Below, piece by piece: positions 61,983-64,000 of a stretch of 64,000 nucleotides of DNA (position 1 is the first letter of the stretch; every line of letters begins with the position of its first letter). The notes beneath the pieces are model-generated. The model was not told the origin of the DNA, searched no databases, and worked only from the letters and a program-made list of their open reading frames with translations. The stretch is from Notospermus geniculatus. Taxonomy: Eukaryota; Nemertea; Pilidiophora; Heteronemertea; Lineidae. A program made the translations under genes and the position numbers. The DNA is taken from the NCBI GenBank assembly GCA_002633025.1, contig NMRB01000201.1, positions 8,465 to 72,464 on the forward strand, given 5' to 3'.

Positions 61983-64000
61983 CTAATCTGTATAATCATA
62001 TAAATATCCTTCATGATATGCCATTTCAGGGTCCTTTGACTTCCGTCGGCACCTTCGTCCTATTGGTTCCAAGTCATTGTAGCACCTGTCAAAAACTTTA
62101 TCAACCACTTCTCTTGCTTTCTGTGCAGTAACTTGCCTGACCATGATAATCGACAGAGCTGCTTTCCTTTTCACACATTCCTAGAACGAGAGAGCTAGTG
62201 TGTAAGCTAGTGTGTATGACCATTTGTACAGGGTTTTAAGCTATCCCCAAGCTGATGCTTTCTGGGGCAAGGATTTGTTGGGTTTCTTTTTAATTCCAAA
62301 TAGTAGTATTGAAGTTTATCTGAATACCACAATCATGAATTATGGGATTCCCCCATTTCGCAAACTTCCTCCAGAGATATCAAACCTTTTCTGTAATCTC
62401 ACCTTTTGAGCTTCCCTGATGTTATTGATACCTGCATCACCCTCAAGTAGCGCAGTCGACAGAGAACAGTGGACTAGATTCGCTGCTCTAATCTGCAGTG
62501 AAAAGAAATACATTAAAGAACCTCTCTTCAAGGACACCTCTGTCAGGAGGACACCTCTACTGAGGACACAGATGTCCAGTCCCAAATTGGTAATTTTTAC
62601 TCCTTTGTTTGACATTTCAAATTGAGAACAGCATCTCTCCGTTTCAGTGTAGTTCCAATAACCCAACAGGGCAACAGTGGAATGTACATTTGGGCAACGT
62701 AGCCGCCAAGACAATCTTGTTACCATCATTCAGGCCTTTCAATTACCATCATTCATGGATGAACATCTTTAAGGGAACATGACATCTTAAGATGCCTTTT
62801 GCTTACCTCAGTACAAGCTAAATGTTCAAGATTATCAAAGTCAATTTTGGCCCTGCAAGCATCGTAAGCGTGGATAAATTCATGAGCAAGTACACTACAA
62901 CATGTACTAGATTTCCGAGCTGTATTCTGACAAACTACAACCTGAAAATAGAGAAATATGTTGATAGGATTTCTTTATTTCTTTATTGCAAGGACTACTT
63001 GGGAAATTTTTTTGAAAGTTCTTTCCTCTGCAATGCAAATAAAGGACAATGGAATCTCTCAGCATCATAGCTCCTTCACAACCGGAAAACAACCTGAGAC
63101 TCAGGGAAAGTGTCTCCTCCTTTCACATCACTCCAGAAGATTGTACATCCCGTACAACCATTTTACTACACCTGACTACAATGTAGAAACTAAGTACCGT
63201 ACCTGATTTGTATCTGGGTCATATCCACCGTTGACCCTCCCTTTGCAATTTTCACACGACACATGCCGGTTAAGAGCTATTGGACTGAAAGGTGAAAGGA
63301 AAAAAACAAAATATTATATCAGGATCAGGACAGAAAGTACTCATGGTCTATCTCATTCTGGGACTATTACTGCTCAAACTTCAACAACATGCAGGCCCTG
63401 CACGTCACATTCACAATGAAATATTAGATGTATCTCATCTAATGCCATACTAATGCCATAATGTAGTGACAAATACGATAAAACATACCACCCATTTTTT
63501 TTCATAGCCCCAATCAAAAGCCTTACAATAGGATCTGAAATCAAAAATGAAACTTTGTATCGGCCTAATGTGATACGTTCATTTTAGGCCGATTTCTTTA
63601 TTTTTTGGGATCTCAAATCTGCCATAGAAAATGGATGGATCAAATATTGTTCACCTTCATCTTATGATTTCACTCGTTAATGAAAATAGATTTCTCTGAA
63701 GAACTCATCAAACGCTCCTGAGCAGAAAAAGCTAGATGAAAGAAAAGGCAGGCATGCACATTCCAACTTCAAGACATGATGAGTAGTTACAGTCTTTGCC
63801 GCTATGCGGCGACACTTACTGTTCCTCACGCACCACGCGACGTTCATTTCGCACTTGATATGACGTCTAGCGTCATTATAATTGAAAAATTTGGATATAT
63901 AAGAGTTCTTTCGATCCCTTTCTTCATTTCTTTGAGGGTAGAAGTAATAACCGCGGTCATCTGTACTGGCATTTTGGTGGTTTGGCGGCTCACCCGGCGA
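61983..64000 (-). CDS. ATP23: Mitochondrial inner-membrane metalloprotease ATP23, N-terminus off the window
   Basis: M76-family zinc protease that in yeast processes and helps assemble ATP synthase subunit 6. Exons in reading order: 63820 to beyond 64000, 63489-63534, 63203-63284, 62807-62941, 62403-62492, 61983-62180. All joins are GT-AG and in phase. Visible: an N-terminal part open to the window edge (RGYYFYPQRNEE, then CEMNVAWCVRN), PIVRLLIGAMKKNGC, the conserved CxxC-type HVSCENCKG, and the catalytic zinc motif HEFIH in AHEFIHAYDACRA (exon 62807-62941). Then come EHLACTEIRAANLVHCS and the helical C-terminus REVVDKVFDRCYNDLEPIGR. The start codon lies beyond 64000. ARPC4 lies downstream on the same strand, about 590 bp away. 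Confidence 0.93.

Noticed and set aside
63861-63903. TATATAAG preceded by a TGACGTCTAGCGTCA inverted motif, looking like a plus-strand promoter
   Set aside because: The stretch is inside the minus-strand ATP23 exon 63820-64000, which is open throughout and splices in phase to 63534. The TATA-like bases encode Tyr-Ile.

Overview
This window is animal nuclear DNA: short exons with GT-AG (one GC-AG) introns, AT-rich non-coding sequence, dense miniature inverted-repeat elements, and the palindrome TAGGCCTA recurring throughout. The proteins recognised are conserved metazoan ones that align best with vertebrate families, one invertebrate-style copy each. Together with the TAGGCCTA-rich background this suggests a marine invertebrate deuterostome, most likely an echinoderm. 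The family calls are firm; the organism is an inference. The sequence is a draft assembly. It has two N runs (20496-21155 and 53125-53330) and four single N bases (27365, 31478, 43352, 48857). At three of the single Ns coding sequence is clearly missing.

Layout: (1) 1-6852, a tandem duplication of a roughly 3.3 kb unit. Each copy carries a minus-strand RING-finger plus NHL-repeat gene whose two domains lie in different reading frames. (2) 6853-9341, repeats: a CAGGG-ended element, a short telomere-like tract and an inverted array of units carrying CTCF-like core motifs. (3) 9342-9763, MANBAL (+). (4) 11988-12363, a two-exon gene for an unrecognised 60-residue single-pass membrane protein (-). 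(5) 12364-20120, gene-poor and rich in foldback elements. (6) 20121-23362, WASL/N-WASP (-), head to head with (7) 24128-34879, a NUAK-family kinase (+). (8) 34880-43352, gene-poor. (9) 43353-48989, a USP4/11/15-type deubiquitinase (-), head to head with (10) 49371-53741, SLC25A20 (+), which has two alternative first coding exons. (11) 53742-57466, intergenic with a tRNA-derived SINE and hairpins. (12) 57467-61396, ARPC4 (-), with a one-codon first exon and a 732 bp palindromic element in intron 1. (13) 61983-64000, ATP23 (-), whose first exon(s) lie beyond the window.

The genes are not an operon. WASL (activator of Arp2/3), ARPC4 (an Arp2/3 subunit) and NUAK (a kinase that controls myosin phosphatase in vertebrates) all act on actomyosin. 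SLC25A20 and ATP23 are mitochondrial inner-membrane proteins. Two head-to-head pairs (WASL/NUAK, about 0.77 kb between start codons; USP/SLC25A20, 0.38 kb) probably share bidirectional promoters. No clearly new multi-gene system was found. The most interesting signals are the conserved RING/NHL frame break, the CTCF-like motif array and the palindromic element.
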